In this document: positions 23,547 through 30,143 of the stretch, in pieces | Layout of the letters: every line of letters starts with the position of its first letter | Numbering within the stretch: position 1 is the stretch's first letter | Assembly (NCBI GenBank): GCA_023436065.1 | Contig: JAEZKU010000003.1 | Span: 1 to 30,143, forward strand | Source of the DNA: Bacillota bacterium | GTDB taxonomy: Bacteria; Bacillota; Clostridia; Lachnospirales; Lachnospiraceae | DNA length: 30,143 nucleotides | Direction: 5' to 3' | Notes under the pieces: model-generated | What the model was told of the DNA's origin: nothing | The model's input: the letters and a program-made list of their open reading frames with translations, nothing else | Databases searched by the model: none | Program-made: the position numbers and the translations under genes

Positions 23547-24545
23547 TCAGTTTCCATTCACACCTTGTCTTCGCGTTCTTGGATCCAGGATCATAATGCT
23601 GATGTCAGCAATAAAGTTGGCTGTAAGCATCACGATTGTTGTCATGAGAAGTATCCCTTGCATCAGTGGATAATCACGTCTGCTTATTGCCATGACCATG
23701 ATTTGTCCTAAACCGGGATAATTAAAGACCTGTTCGATAATTAATGAGCCACCAAATATAAAACCGATCTGCATCGCAAGTGATGTTACAACCGGTAAAA
23801 GCGCATTTCTTGCACCATAGCCAAACATGATTTTTCGATCAGGCACACCCTTGGCAATTCCCATCACGATATAATCTTCACCAAGCTGGTTAATCATATT
23901 GGCTCTCATGCCCATAATTCCTCCGGCACCCGTAATAATAACTGCAAGAACGGGCAGGAATGCATGATAAGCAACATCCCCTATGTATTGAAAGACATTG
24001 TCAGGTACAAAAAGCGGAGTAACTGCATAACCTCTCGGAAATATATCCGTAAAGGCAAGTGCAATGCTTAAAATAATCGCAGTAACAACCGACGGAATAT
24101 TAGCTACAATCTGTCCGCCAACTGTTAAGGTTGTATCGAGTCTACTTCCTCGTTTCCATGCAACGAGAATACCAAGCAATGTATTTATCACAAATCCAAG
24201 AATCAATGCTGTTCCCAGAAGGAATACCGTCCATCTCACTCCACGTCCCGTAGCTTCCAATACCGTCTGTGGAAAAAAAGTAAAAGAAACTCCCCAGTCG
24301 CCTTTAAATATACTTGCTATATATCGAAAGAAGCTTATGATAACAGGTGTGTGGGTATCGTAACCAAATAATTTCTCTACCGCAGCTATTGTTGCATTAT
24401 CAACAACTCCTCCTGATCTATAAAGGTTAGACAAGAACATCTGAACAGGATTTCCCGGCATCATACGTGGAAGAAAAAAGTTTACGGCCAAAGCCCCAAA
24501 GAACGCTAAGATATAAAACCATAACCTCTTTAAAATATATTTCAA
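23547..24545 (-). CDS. Opp/Dpp-type ABC importer permease (OppB/DppB-like)
   Basis: The permease has 332 residues from a TTG start (24543-24545, MKYILKRLWFYILAFFGALA). N-terminal FFLPRMMPGNPVQ is typical of OppB, and the EAA loop is DYIVMGIAKGVPDRKIMFGY followed by ARNALLPVV. The frame is open 35 codons further, but GGAGGTG lies 11 bases before the TTG and OppB proteins normally begin MxxYIxKR, so the TTG is preferred. In this branch of the Opp family, clostridial and Thermotoga members often import oligosaccharides rather than peptides. The sequence does not decide the substrate. Confidence 0.88.
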   Translation of the reverse strand: MKYILKRLWFYILAFFGALAVNFFLPRMMPGNPVQMFLSNLYRSGGVVDNATIAAVEKLFGYDTHTPVIISFFRYIASIFKGDWGVSFTFFPQTVLEATGRGVRWTVFLLGTALILGFVINTLLGILVAWKRGSRLDTTLTVGGQIVANIPSVVTAIILSIALAFTDIFPRGYAVTPLFVPDNVFQYIGDVAYHAFLPVLAVIITGAGGIMGMRANMINQLGEDYIVMGIAKGVPDRKIMFGYGARNALLPVVTSLAMQIGFIFGGSLIIEQVFNYPGLGQIMVMAISRRDYPLMQGILLMTTIVMLTANFIADISIMILDPRTRRQGVNGN

Positions 24546-24656
24546 AGCAATCTTCACCTCCAAGCATATGGTCTTTATAAAGATACGAAAATTATGAAAG
24601 CAATCTATAGAACTCTGAAATAATAGAGCACAGTTTATAAGTTGAATCATCTATAT

Positions 24657-24695
24657 ATCAAGTATGGCATAAGTAAAACTTATGCCACACTTGAT
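24657..24695. other. Intercistronic hairpin between binding-protein and permease genes
   Basis: A 16-bp stem with one 2-base internal loop (ATCAAGT-at-GGCATAAGT with ACTTATGCC-ac-ACTTGAT, loop AAA) starts 12 bases past the binding-protein stop codon. No T-run follows on the minus strand. Such structures shield the upstream mRNA so that more binding protein than permease is made. Confidence 0.75.
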
Positions 24696-24706
24696 TGACT
24701 AATGAA

Positions 24707-26410
24707 TTATTTCTTTACAGGCTTTAAGAGCATAAGCTGTAAAAGCTTTGAGTCATGTTGAACATTTGCAGGATTACATACCACATTGTTTTCCGTAGCC
24801 CAGCCGGTAAATCTGCTTGTGTTATAAACAAACCAGTTTCCATTGTAGAATAACGGAACGTTGATCATATTTTCTGCAAAATGCTGTTCTATCTTAGCTG
24901 TGATCATTTTCAATTCAGCATTTTTAGCAGTTGGCATGCTGGCAATTAAAGCTGTCATCTCATCGTTGGCATAGTTATTCATGGTAATTGTCCACCAGGT
25001 ATCTGTTTTGATTCTTGATTGGTCACCAATTGTATCAAAGTAGAAGCGATACGGATCTCCGGAGATACCATATCCGCCGTAAAGAATATCATGCTTACCG
25101 GATTTCCAGCTTTCAATATACATTGCAAGATCTATTGCTTTTGCTGTTGCATTGACGCCTGCTTTTTTGAGCCCATCAGCGACAATTGCAGCGCCATCGT
25201 TCCAATCAGTCCAGCCTGCAGGTGATGTAATTTCGAATGCAAGCTTGGTACCATCCGGGTTCTCTAAGAAGCCATCTTTGTCAACATCCTTGTATCCGGC
25301 ATCTGTTAAGATCTTCTTCGCTGCGTTAATGTCATACTTCGCATACTTTGCTAATTCAGCCTGTGCAGTTTTATCAGAGTACCCCAATAATGCCGGTGGT
25401 AAACCTGTTACAGGAGGAACATCCTTTGAAAGATATCCATATACAGCTGAATCTATGATACCCTTACGATCAACACATAAGGATACAGCTCTTCTGAAAT
25501 TAACATCCTTAAATGCCTTTAAGGTATCAGCATTTTCATCCATAAAGTTGAATGCCAGTCTTACACCATCATTTTTGCCGTACCAGAATTTTCTGTTCGG
25601 GTCGCCCTGAACATAGTTCTTTTCTGCGTCCGGTATAAAGATATGTGCCCAGTCAACAGCTCCTGTTTGAAGCAAGGAAAGTGCTGCCTGATTGCCATTA
25701 AACTGCGGGAAACGAAGTTGATCTACACTAAGATTTTTAGCATTCCAATACTTGGGATTTCTATCAAGTACAATCATTTCCGGTTTAAATGATTTAACCT
25801 TCGAGAATGCGCCTGTTACTACAGGGTTTTTGTCCACATAGGTTGCAGGATCTTTCACCTTCGAATAAACATGTTCCGGTAACATATAGCGCTGGAAGAA
25901 TAAACTGTTACGCACGAAACGATTTGCTACTTTCATGACGATTTTAACTGTATAATCGTCAACAATTTTCACAGAAGCAATTCTTCCCTTAACACCATTG
26001 TGATCCCAGTCACCATTTCTATCGATCTCCGGATGTGATTTGGTATAAGTGAAGGTAAATGCAACATCCTTTGCAGTAAAGTCTTTACCATCACTCCACT
26101 TAACACCTTTTCGTACATATACTGTAAGAGTTTTAAAGTCAGGCTCTGTAACAATCTTTTCAGCAAGCCATGGTGTTTCCTTATTATTGTTGAAGCTATC
26201 AAAAATAACCAATGGCTCAAACATAAATCCCAAGGAAGCGTGTAACGCATTGTTAATAAGCGGGTTAAAATTCCTTACCCATCCATTGCTTTCCTGTGAC
26301 ATAATTGTCAGGTAAGCAGGTTTTTTAGCTGCGCTTGCGGTTGTAAAATTATTCATGGGTAATGTTAGCGCAACTATTAGCATAATTGAGATTAGTTTCT
26401 TGATTTTCAT
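24707..26410 (-). CDS. Extracellular solute-binding protein, family 5 (SBP_bac_5)
   Basis: The 567-residue binding protein is the first gene of the importer operon. Family features include WVRNFNPLINNALHASLGFM near the N-terminus of the mature protein, WLAEKIVTEPDFKTLTVYVR, KGVKWSDGKDFTAKDVAFTF and VNFRRAVSLCVDRKGI. The signal peptide runs to about residue 28 and ends TASAAKK, a signal peptidase I-like site. No Cys lies in the region, so the usual lipobox is absent. Tethering must come from elsewhere, or the protein is freely secreted. The NFNPL segment recalls the oligosaccharide-binding branch (CbtA-like), so sugar import is possible; peptides remain an alternative. AGGAGG precedes the ATG by 7 bases. 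Confidence 0.92.
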   Translation of the reverse strand: MKIKKLISIMLIVALTLPMNNFTTASAAKKPAYLTIMSQESNGWVRNFNPLINNALHASLGFMFEPLVIFDSFNNNKETPWLAEKIVTEPDFKTLTVYVRKGVKWSDGKDFTAKDVAFTFTYTKSHPEIDRNGDWDHNGVKGRIASVKIVDDYTVKIVMKVANRFVRNSLFFQRYMLPEHVYSKVKDPATYVDKNPVVTGAFSKVKSFKPEMIVLDRNPKYWNAKNLSVDQLRFPQFNGNQAALSLLQTGAVDWAHIFIPDAEKNYVQGDPNRKFWYGKNDGVRLAFNFMDENADTLKAFKDVNFRRAVSLCVDRKGIIDSAVYGYLSKDVPPVTGLPPALLGYSDKTAQAELAKYAKYDINAAKKILTDAGYKDVDKDGFLENPDGTKLAFEITSPAGWTDWNDGAAIVADGLKKAGVNATAKAIDLAMYIESWKSGKHDILYGGYGISGDPYRFYFDTIGDQSRIKTDTWWTITMNNYANDEMTALIASMPTAKNAELKMITAKIEQHFAENMINVPLFYNGNWFVYNTSRFTGWATENNVVCNPANVQHDSKLLQLMLLKPVKK

Positions 26411-26501
26411 AGCCTATCCTCCTAAAAAAATTATTTTGTATTACCCAAAATAAGTATATGGCTTGGCTATGTTAATAATTACTCTTTTTATAATTGTTTG
26501 A

Positions 26502-27269
26502 AATATCGGGGGGATCACAAGCGACATTATTACTGTTGGGCAGGTACTGAAAATCCCATCAGGCACGACTCCGCCCTCTATTCTTGGCAAAACAGTAGTG
26601 CTTGACCCCGGTCATGGCGGTAGCGGCAACCCAGGTGCGGTATATGGTACGCGATTAGAAAAAAACGATAACCTTCGTCTTGCTCTCGCTGTCCGTGATA
26701 TTCTGGCGTCAAAAGGTGTAAATATTGTTATGACGCGTAGCACCGATGTAGATGTTTCTCTTAGTGAACGAAGTAATATATCAAATCGCAATCACGCTGA
26801 TTTGTTCGTATCTTTCCATAGGGACTCCAGCACAAATCCTAATGCGAATGGTGTAGGTACATTTATTTACACATCAGCACCGGCAAGGACGGCAGGCTAT
26901 GGGTTTCAAGTGAGCGATAATATTACTGATACCGGTGTTCAGACTAACCGGGGTGTTTTAAGGGCAAATTATGCCGTGCTTCGAAATACCGTTGCACCGG
27001 CTATGCTGCTTGAGATGGGATTCATCACGAATATAAGAGATAATCAACTGTTCGATACAAACTTTAATGCATATGCGAACGCTATAGCACGAGGGATAAT
27101 GGCATCGCTCACGCAGGGGCAGACCTCGTATAGACTTTATACTGTTGTTGCAGGCGATACTTTGCCCGGTATTGCATTGAGCTTCGGAACAACAGCACAG
27201 GCGATAATGTCAATAAACAAACTTGGCAGCACTGTCATAACAGATGGGCAGGTCCTCCGTATTCCATAA
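26502..27269 (+). pseudogene. N-acetylmuramoyl-L-alanine amidase (Amidase_3) with C-terminal LysM, 5'-truncated
   Basis: The Amidase_3 domain is complete: DPGHGG (Zn His), RLEKNDN (Zn Glu), FVSFHRDS (Zn His) and LLEMGFITN (catalytic Glu). A full LysM follows (YTVVAGDTLPGIALSFGTT to VLRIP). The open frame begins after the TGA at 26499-26501 and already encodes DIITVGQVLKIPSGTTPPS, the tail of another LysM plus linker. No ATG occurs between that TGA and the amidase domain; the first GTG (26598) would cut into the first domain strand. I read this as an amidase that lost its 5' end and promoter by a deletion at about 26500. A rare ATT start after the GGGGGG at 26508-26513 cannot be excluded. It hydrolyses the lactyl-amide bond between MurNAc and L-Ala if expressed. 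Confidence 0.75.
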
Positions 27270-27335
27270 ATTGCATGCATATAAAATCACATAGCATACA
27301 GAATGACGGTAATACACACTGTTCCTTGACATAGA

Positions 27336-27413
27336 GCCGTATTTTAAGGGTTTACAGGAGACATAAAAACCTCACAGGACAAAGGTCCTGTGAGGTTCTG
27401 AATATTATTTATA
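27336..27413. repeat. 78-bp dispersed repeat, copy B, serving as terminator of the Ig-like gene
   Basis: Perfect 11-bp stem CCTCACAGGAC/GTCCTGTGAGG with loop CTTT, followed on the minus strand by TTTTTATG. It lies about 50 bases past the stop codon of the gene at 27463. The similarity to copy A (73 of 78) continues past the terminator on both sides, so more than a terminator is shared. Confidence 0.85.
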
Positions 27414-27462
27414 AATGTAATAATCCCAGTGTTGCTGCCGCTAACCAAGGTTAAGGAGCGTA

Positions 27463-28920
27463 TTAGTCTTTTATGAAGACGATTTTTGATAATTCGGGAG
27501 CGGAACCCTTTGAGACTTCAGCGAATACTCCACTGCCTGTTCCTTTTACAAGGTAACTTTGGTTTGTGTAAACCCTTATAGTGCTGAAACCGGACTTTTT
27601 ATAGGTGTTGATTCTATACGTAAGTTTGTTAATATCCGCATGCAATTGCAGATCCGCTGCACACGCATTACTGCATACCACATAACGGTCCCAATACTCA
27701 ATTGTATATTCAGGTCCCTTGTCTTTATCTTCGCCTACGAGCGTAACCTTAAATGGTTTATCAGGCTTTTTGTCCGATAGAATGAGCCAGTAATTATATC
27801 CACCATCAGGGTAAACCCATCTGTCACCGACTTTCATATAGTAATCGCCGGATTCGATAACAGTGGCGTTGGCGTTACTAGGTGCTGACGGTGTTGGTGT
27901 CGCTTCGTTTTTTTTCGGAGCTGTCAATTTACGTTCGACAGAAAAATCACCCATGCTTATTTTAACAGTGGAAGTACCGGAAGGGACTGCATATTCGCCG
28001 CCTTGATACATTTTCTGACCTCCGACCGAGATGTTGAGACAGTCGCCACCAAGTACCTCTGTAGTTCCATCCTTATACTTAGCCTTAACGGAGTAGTCAC
28101 CAGTGGAGAAGGTCGAGCTATCCGCATCAGGTTCGTCAGTCACTTTAACAGAAGTAACAAATGGCTTTACCGTAAACGGAATGACAATGCTCTGGTTCCC
28201 AACGACTACCCACAGGTCTTTCTCTCCCGGTACCCAGAAACGATAGCCCTTAGTGATCTGATTACCGTCCTCTTTAGATTTCATTCCACGTGCCCCGGCA
28301 TAGTAGGTAAGATCATCCCAATCTAAGTTTTGGTATTTGAGTTTTTTGCCAGATGCGCCTATACCGGCACGGACTACAATTGACGTCGGGTCAAACGCAT
28401 CTGCTCCTTGGCGGTAGGTCGTCTTAGACATTGACTTAGTGAGGGTGAACTCGCGAATGTTATGCCAGTCAACATCCGGTAATACACCAACCTTCATAGA
28501 ACAAACAACGGTTTTAGATGATGGAAATTTATACCCGCCTTTATCCGCAGCTTGTTTCCATTTTTTGTATTCCGAATCCGTCATTTCACATTGTAATGTC
28601 AAGGTGAAATACCCTACCTGGGTAAATTTGTACCCTTCTTCCAGTGGCATACCGTTTAGCCACCATTTTTGGTTGTAGCCAAAGTGAGCTGTATTTGCGC
28701 CGCTGTAGAAGTACCCTATTGTAGCCCTGATGTTTTCGAACCTTTCGCCAACTGTAAAGGTATCTGCGGGGATTCCTGAAAACCCTTTGGATGAAAAAAT
28801 TTCATATCTGCCGGTTAGTGATTGAAACACACAAGGTGAGCCAGCTGCCAGTTCTGTTGTCGGCAACAGGGTAAGCGCAATACACAGAGTGAGCAATATG
28901 CCTATAAATCGTTTTTTCAT
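27463..28920 (-). CDS. Secreted protein with bacterial Ig-like regions, function unknown
   Basis: The product has 485 residues with a typical signal peptide (MKKRFIGILLTLCIALTLLP, cleaved near ELAAGS). The N-terminal 150 residues have a beta-rich module rich in Trp and Tyr. Then FTLTKSMSKTTYRQGADAFD begins a bacterial Ig-like unit (residues about 155-255), followed by a second (about 255-335, with VTDEPDADSSTFSTGDYSV). A Pro/Thr linker (EATPTPSAPSNANATV) leads to a C-terminal beta-rich domain of about 130 residues. No LPXTG, S-layer or dockerin motif is visible, so how it is retained is unclear. GGAGG lies 7 bases before the ATG. Adhesion or carbohydrate binding are guesses only. Confidence 0.78.
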   Translation of the reverse strand: MKKRFIGILLTLCIALTLLPTTELAAGSPCVFQSLTGRYEIFSSKGFSGIPADTFTVGERFENIRATIGYFYSGANTAHFGYNQKWWLNGMPLEEGYKFTQVGYFTLTLQCEMTDSEYKKWKQAADKGGYKFPSSKTVVCSMKVGVLPDVDWHNIREFTLTKSMSKTTYRQGADAFDPTSIVVRAGIGASGKKLKYQNLDWDDLTYYAGARGMKSKEDGNQITKGYRFWVPGEKDLWVVVGNQSIVIPFTVKPFVTSVKVTDEPDADSSTFSTGDYSVKAKYKDGTTEVLGGDCLNISVGGQKMYQGGEYAVPSGTSTVKISMGDFSVERKLTAPKKNEATPTPSAPSNANATVIESGDYYMKVGDRWVYPDGGYNYWLILSDKKPDKPFKVTLVGEDKDKGPEYTIEYWDRYVVCSNACAADLQLHADINKLTYRINTYKKSGFSTIRVYTNQSYLVKGTGSGVFAEVSKGSAPELSKIVFIKD

Positions 28921-29079
28921 AGTTTTCCTCCATTGATTCTATTGGTTAAGAAATAAGGTCACAAATCCTTATATTCATTCTATCATTAATCTACCCTAAA
29001 AAACCTTCGCTGCATGAAACGTGATTTTTTTGACATGAATTGAATATTCGATTTTAGTATTCAGCAGTATCGGTGAATC

Positions 29080-29119
29080 AAAAAAGACTCCTCGGAAGTA
29101 AACTTCCGGGAGTCTTTTT
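29080..29119. terminator. Bidirectional terminator hairpin, repeat copy T2
   Basis: The 40 bases are identical to T3 at 29288-29327: A-run, GACTCC, CGGAAG, TAAA loop, CTTCCG, GGAGTC, T-run. It separates rpsI from the Ig-like gene's upstream region. Confidence 0.88.
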
Positions 29120-29287
29120 GCGACAGCACGCAGTTACTTGCGAATTGCAAGAGGTAACCTCGAAAATGCTTCGCATTTCCTCGGTCATCTCTTGCACTGC
29201 TACGTATTATCTGCGTCATTCTGAGATAACCTCGATTTCGCTTCGCTTCATCTCGGTCATCTCAGATGACTATGTCACGACGCATGC
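29120..29287. repeat. Two divergent, compensated hairpins between terminators T2 and T3
   Basis: Hairpin 1 (about 29146-29195) and hairpin 2 (about 29220-29265) share the inner motifs AACCTCG and CTCGGTCATCTC. Their outer stems differ yet pair in each (GCAAGAG/CTCTTGC against CTGAGAT/ATCTCAG). Their apical loops also differ (AAATGC-ttc-GCATTT in the first). No coding frame fits. This is the main content of the gap 28921-29352; 28921-29079 holds only the upstream region of the Ig-like gene. Confidence 0.7.
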
Positions 29288-29327
29288 AAAAAAGACTCCT
29301 CGGAAGTAAACTTCCGGGAGTCTTTTT
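29288..29327. terminator. Bidirectional terminator hairpin, repeat copy T3, downstream of rpsI
   Basis: Same 40 bases as T2. Its stem is extended outward by CGACGCAT (before) and ATGCGTCG (after). It lies 26 bases past the rpsI stop on the minus strand, so it probably ends the rplM-rpsI transcript. Confidence 0.88.
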
Positions 29328-29352
29328 GAATGCGTCGATGACGCAGATAATA

Positions 29353-29745
29353 CTATCTCTTTGAAAACTGTGGTGCACGTCTCGCTGCCTTTAAGCCGTA
29401 CTTCTTTCTTTCCTTCATTCTAGGATCTCTTGTTAAGAAGCCTGCCTTCTTGAGAGCGGGGCGATAGTCTGCATCTGCCTGTAATAATGCTCTGGAGATG
29501 CCGTGTCTGATTGCACCAGCCTGACCGGTGAAACCGCCACCCTTAACGTTTACTATTACATCAAATTTATCCTGAGTCTCAGTAATAACAAGGGGCTGAC
29601 GAACGATCAGTTTTAAGGTCTCTAATCCGAAATAGTTGTCCATATCTCTTTTATTTATAGTAACCTTGCCTGTACCGGGTACAAGGTAAACTCTTGCGAT
29701 GCTGCTTTTTCTTCTTCCGGTTCCATAATACTTTGCTTTAGCCAA
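29353..29745 (-). CDS. rpsI: 30S ribosomal protein S9
   Basis: The 130-residue ribosomal protein of the 30S head has a C-terminal tail that reaches the P-site tRNA. Family motifs YYGTGRRKSSIARVYLVPG, IVNVKGGGFTGQAGAIRHGI and DPRMKERKKYGLKAARRAPQ with terminal FSKR are all intact. The stop TAG is at 29353-29355. It follows rplM by 27 bases, the conserved rplM-rpsI order. Downstream, a 16-bp stem arm (29338-29353) touches the stop codon. Confidence 0.98.
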   Translation of the reverse strand: MAKAKYYGTGRRKSSIARVYLVPGTGKVTINKRDMDNYFGLETLKLIVRQPLVITETQDKFDVIVNVKGGGFTGQAGAIRHGISRALLQADADYRPALKKAGFLTRDPRMKERKKYGLKAARRAPQFSKR

Positions 29746-29772
29746 TGTTATTTCCTCCTTCCAACCTCAATA

Positions 29773-30143
29773 TTAATATTTAATCTCTAATACTTCCGGC
29801 TTCTGCGCAGCGTGTGCATGCTCAGCACCAGAATATACATGTAACTTAGTGATCATGTCTCTTCCTAAAGGTCCCTTCGGAAGCATTCCCTTTACTGCAA
29901 TTCTGATTACCTCAGCGGAATCCTTAGCCAGCATCTCAGCTAAAGTAGTCTCTCTCATACCACCCGGATAATCGGAGTGCTTGTAGTAAATCTTCTGGCT
30001 CAGCTTCTTGCCAGTAACCTTGATCTTGTCTGCATTAACAACTATTACATAATCACCTGTGTCAATATGAGGTGTAAAAGTAGGCTTATTCTTGCCTCTT
30101 AAAATTGCTGCGATCTCTGAAGAGAGACGGCCTAATGTATGTC
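29773..30143 (-). CDS. rplM: 50S ribosomal protein L13, N-terminus cut by window edge
   Basis: The open frame runs in from the right edge as HTLGRLSSEIAAILRGKNKP, continues with DTGDYVIVVNADKIKVTG, and ends with LPKGPLGRDMITKLHVYSG followed by KPEVLEIKY and a stop. About 122 residues are visible, so roughly the first 20 of the usual 142 are missing beyond the edge. L13 is an early-assembling 50S protein. It is the first gene of the rplM-rpsI operon. Confidence 0.97.
   Translation of the reverse strand, partial: HTLGRLSSEIAAILRGKNKPTFTPHIDTGDYVIVVNADKIKVTGKKLSQKIYYKHSDYPGGMRETTLAEMLAKDSAEVIRIAVKGMLPKGPLGRDMITKLHVYSGAEHAHAAQKPEVLEIKY

Noticed and set aside
29073..29309. 78-codon plus-strand frame through the terminator repeats
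   Set aside because: Encodes the terminator hairpins at both ends (LLGSKLPGVF), so it is an artefact of the repeats.
29080..29330. Possible CRISPR array (repeated 40-mers with intervening sequence)
   Set aside because: Only two copies, separated by 168 bases, with terminator structure and no cas genes; the spacing is not array-like.

Overview
The window looks like chromosomal DNA of a motile, probably spore-forming Clostridia, most likely a Lachnospiraceae (cluster XIVa) member. This rests on moderate-to-low GC, strong GGAGG ribosome binding sites, occasional TTG/GTG starts, flagellar FlgM/FlgN, spore-type LysM/GH18 proteins, a CdaR-like regulator beside a UgpC/MsmK ATPase, YitT, and an rplM-rpsI pair at the right edge. 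The genus cannot be fixed from the sequence. Nearly all genes lie on the minus strand; the plus-strand genes are a short-chain reductase, two LysM/GH18-like genes and an amidase remnant.

Left part (1-8100): flgN (cut by the edge) and flgM, the latter behind a recognisable sigma-D (sigma-28) type promoter. Then a CtpA-like S41 protease, a CdaR/PucR-type regulator, a sugar-importer ATPase (UgpC/MsmK), a YitT membrane protein, a membrane-anchored LCP-like protein and, on the plus strand, a YmfI-like reductase that may act in EF-P modification.

Middle-left (8100-13500): a small XRE regulator plus DUF2178-like membrane protein, with a perfect-spacing promoter flanked by two 21-bp operator-like repeats. 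A flavin redox cluster follows (TetR regulator, membrane FMN-binding protein, flavodoxin, NAD(P)H-dependent FMN reductase). A 114-bp nested palindrome separates it from a YkgJ-type cysteine-cluster protein, whose ribosome binding site can be masked by an upstream anti-SD, and a PNPOx-like flavoprotein. A 49-residue hypothetical gene lies beyond.

Centre (13500-20600): a six-gene ABC exporter operon (ATPase, two membrane proteins, YtrA-like GntR regulator, second ATPase, second permease). It is driven by a consensus promoter buried in a 50-bp palindrome that is very probably the GntR operator. Two paralogous LysM-GH18 genes flank it. Both have lost the catalytic Asp/Glu of GH18, and the right-hand copy is a pseudogene through an internal out-of-frame deletion.

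Right (20600-30143): an Opp/Dpp-type importer operon (binding protein, OppB, OppC, OppD, OppF) with an intercistronic hairpin after the binding-protein gene, a 5'-truncated LysM-amidase, a secreted Ig-like protein of unknown role, then rpsI and rplM (cut by the edge).

The least ordinary material is non-coding. There are three near-identical copies of one bidirectional terminator hairpin. A 274-bp structured region downstream of rpsI holds two divergent, compensated hairpins and a 16-bp long-range stem. A 78-bp dispersed repeat occurs in two copies, one of them at a site where its terminator has no gene to serve. The 114-bp palindrome completes the set. I see no CRISPR array, tRNA, rRNA or complete insertion sequence.
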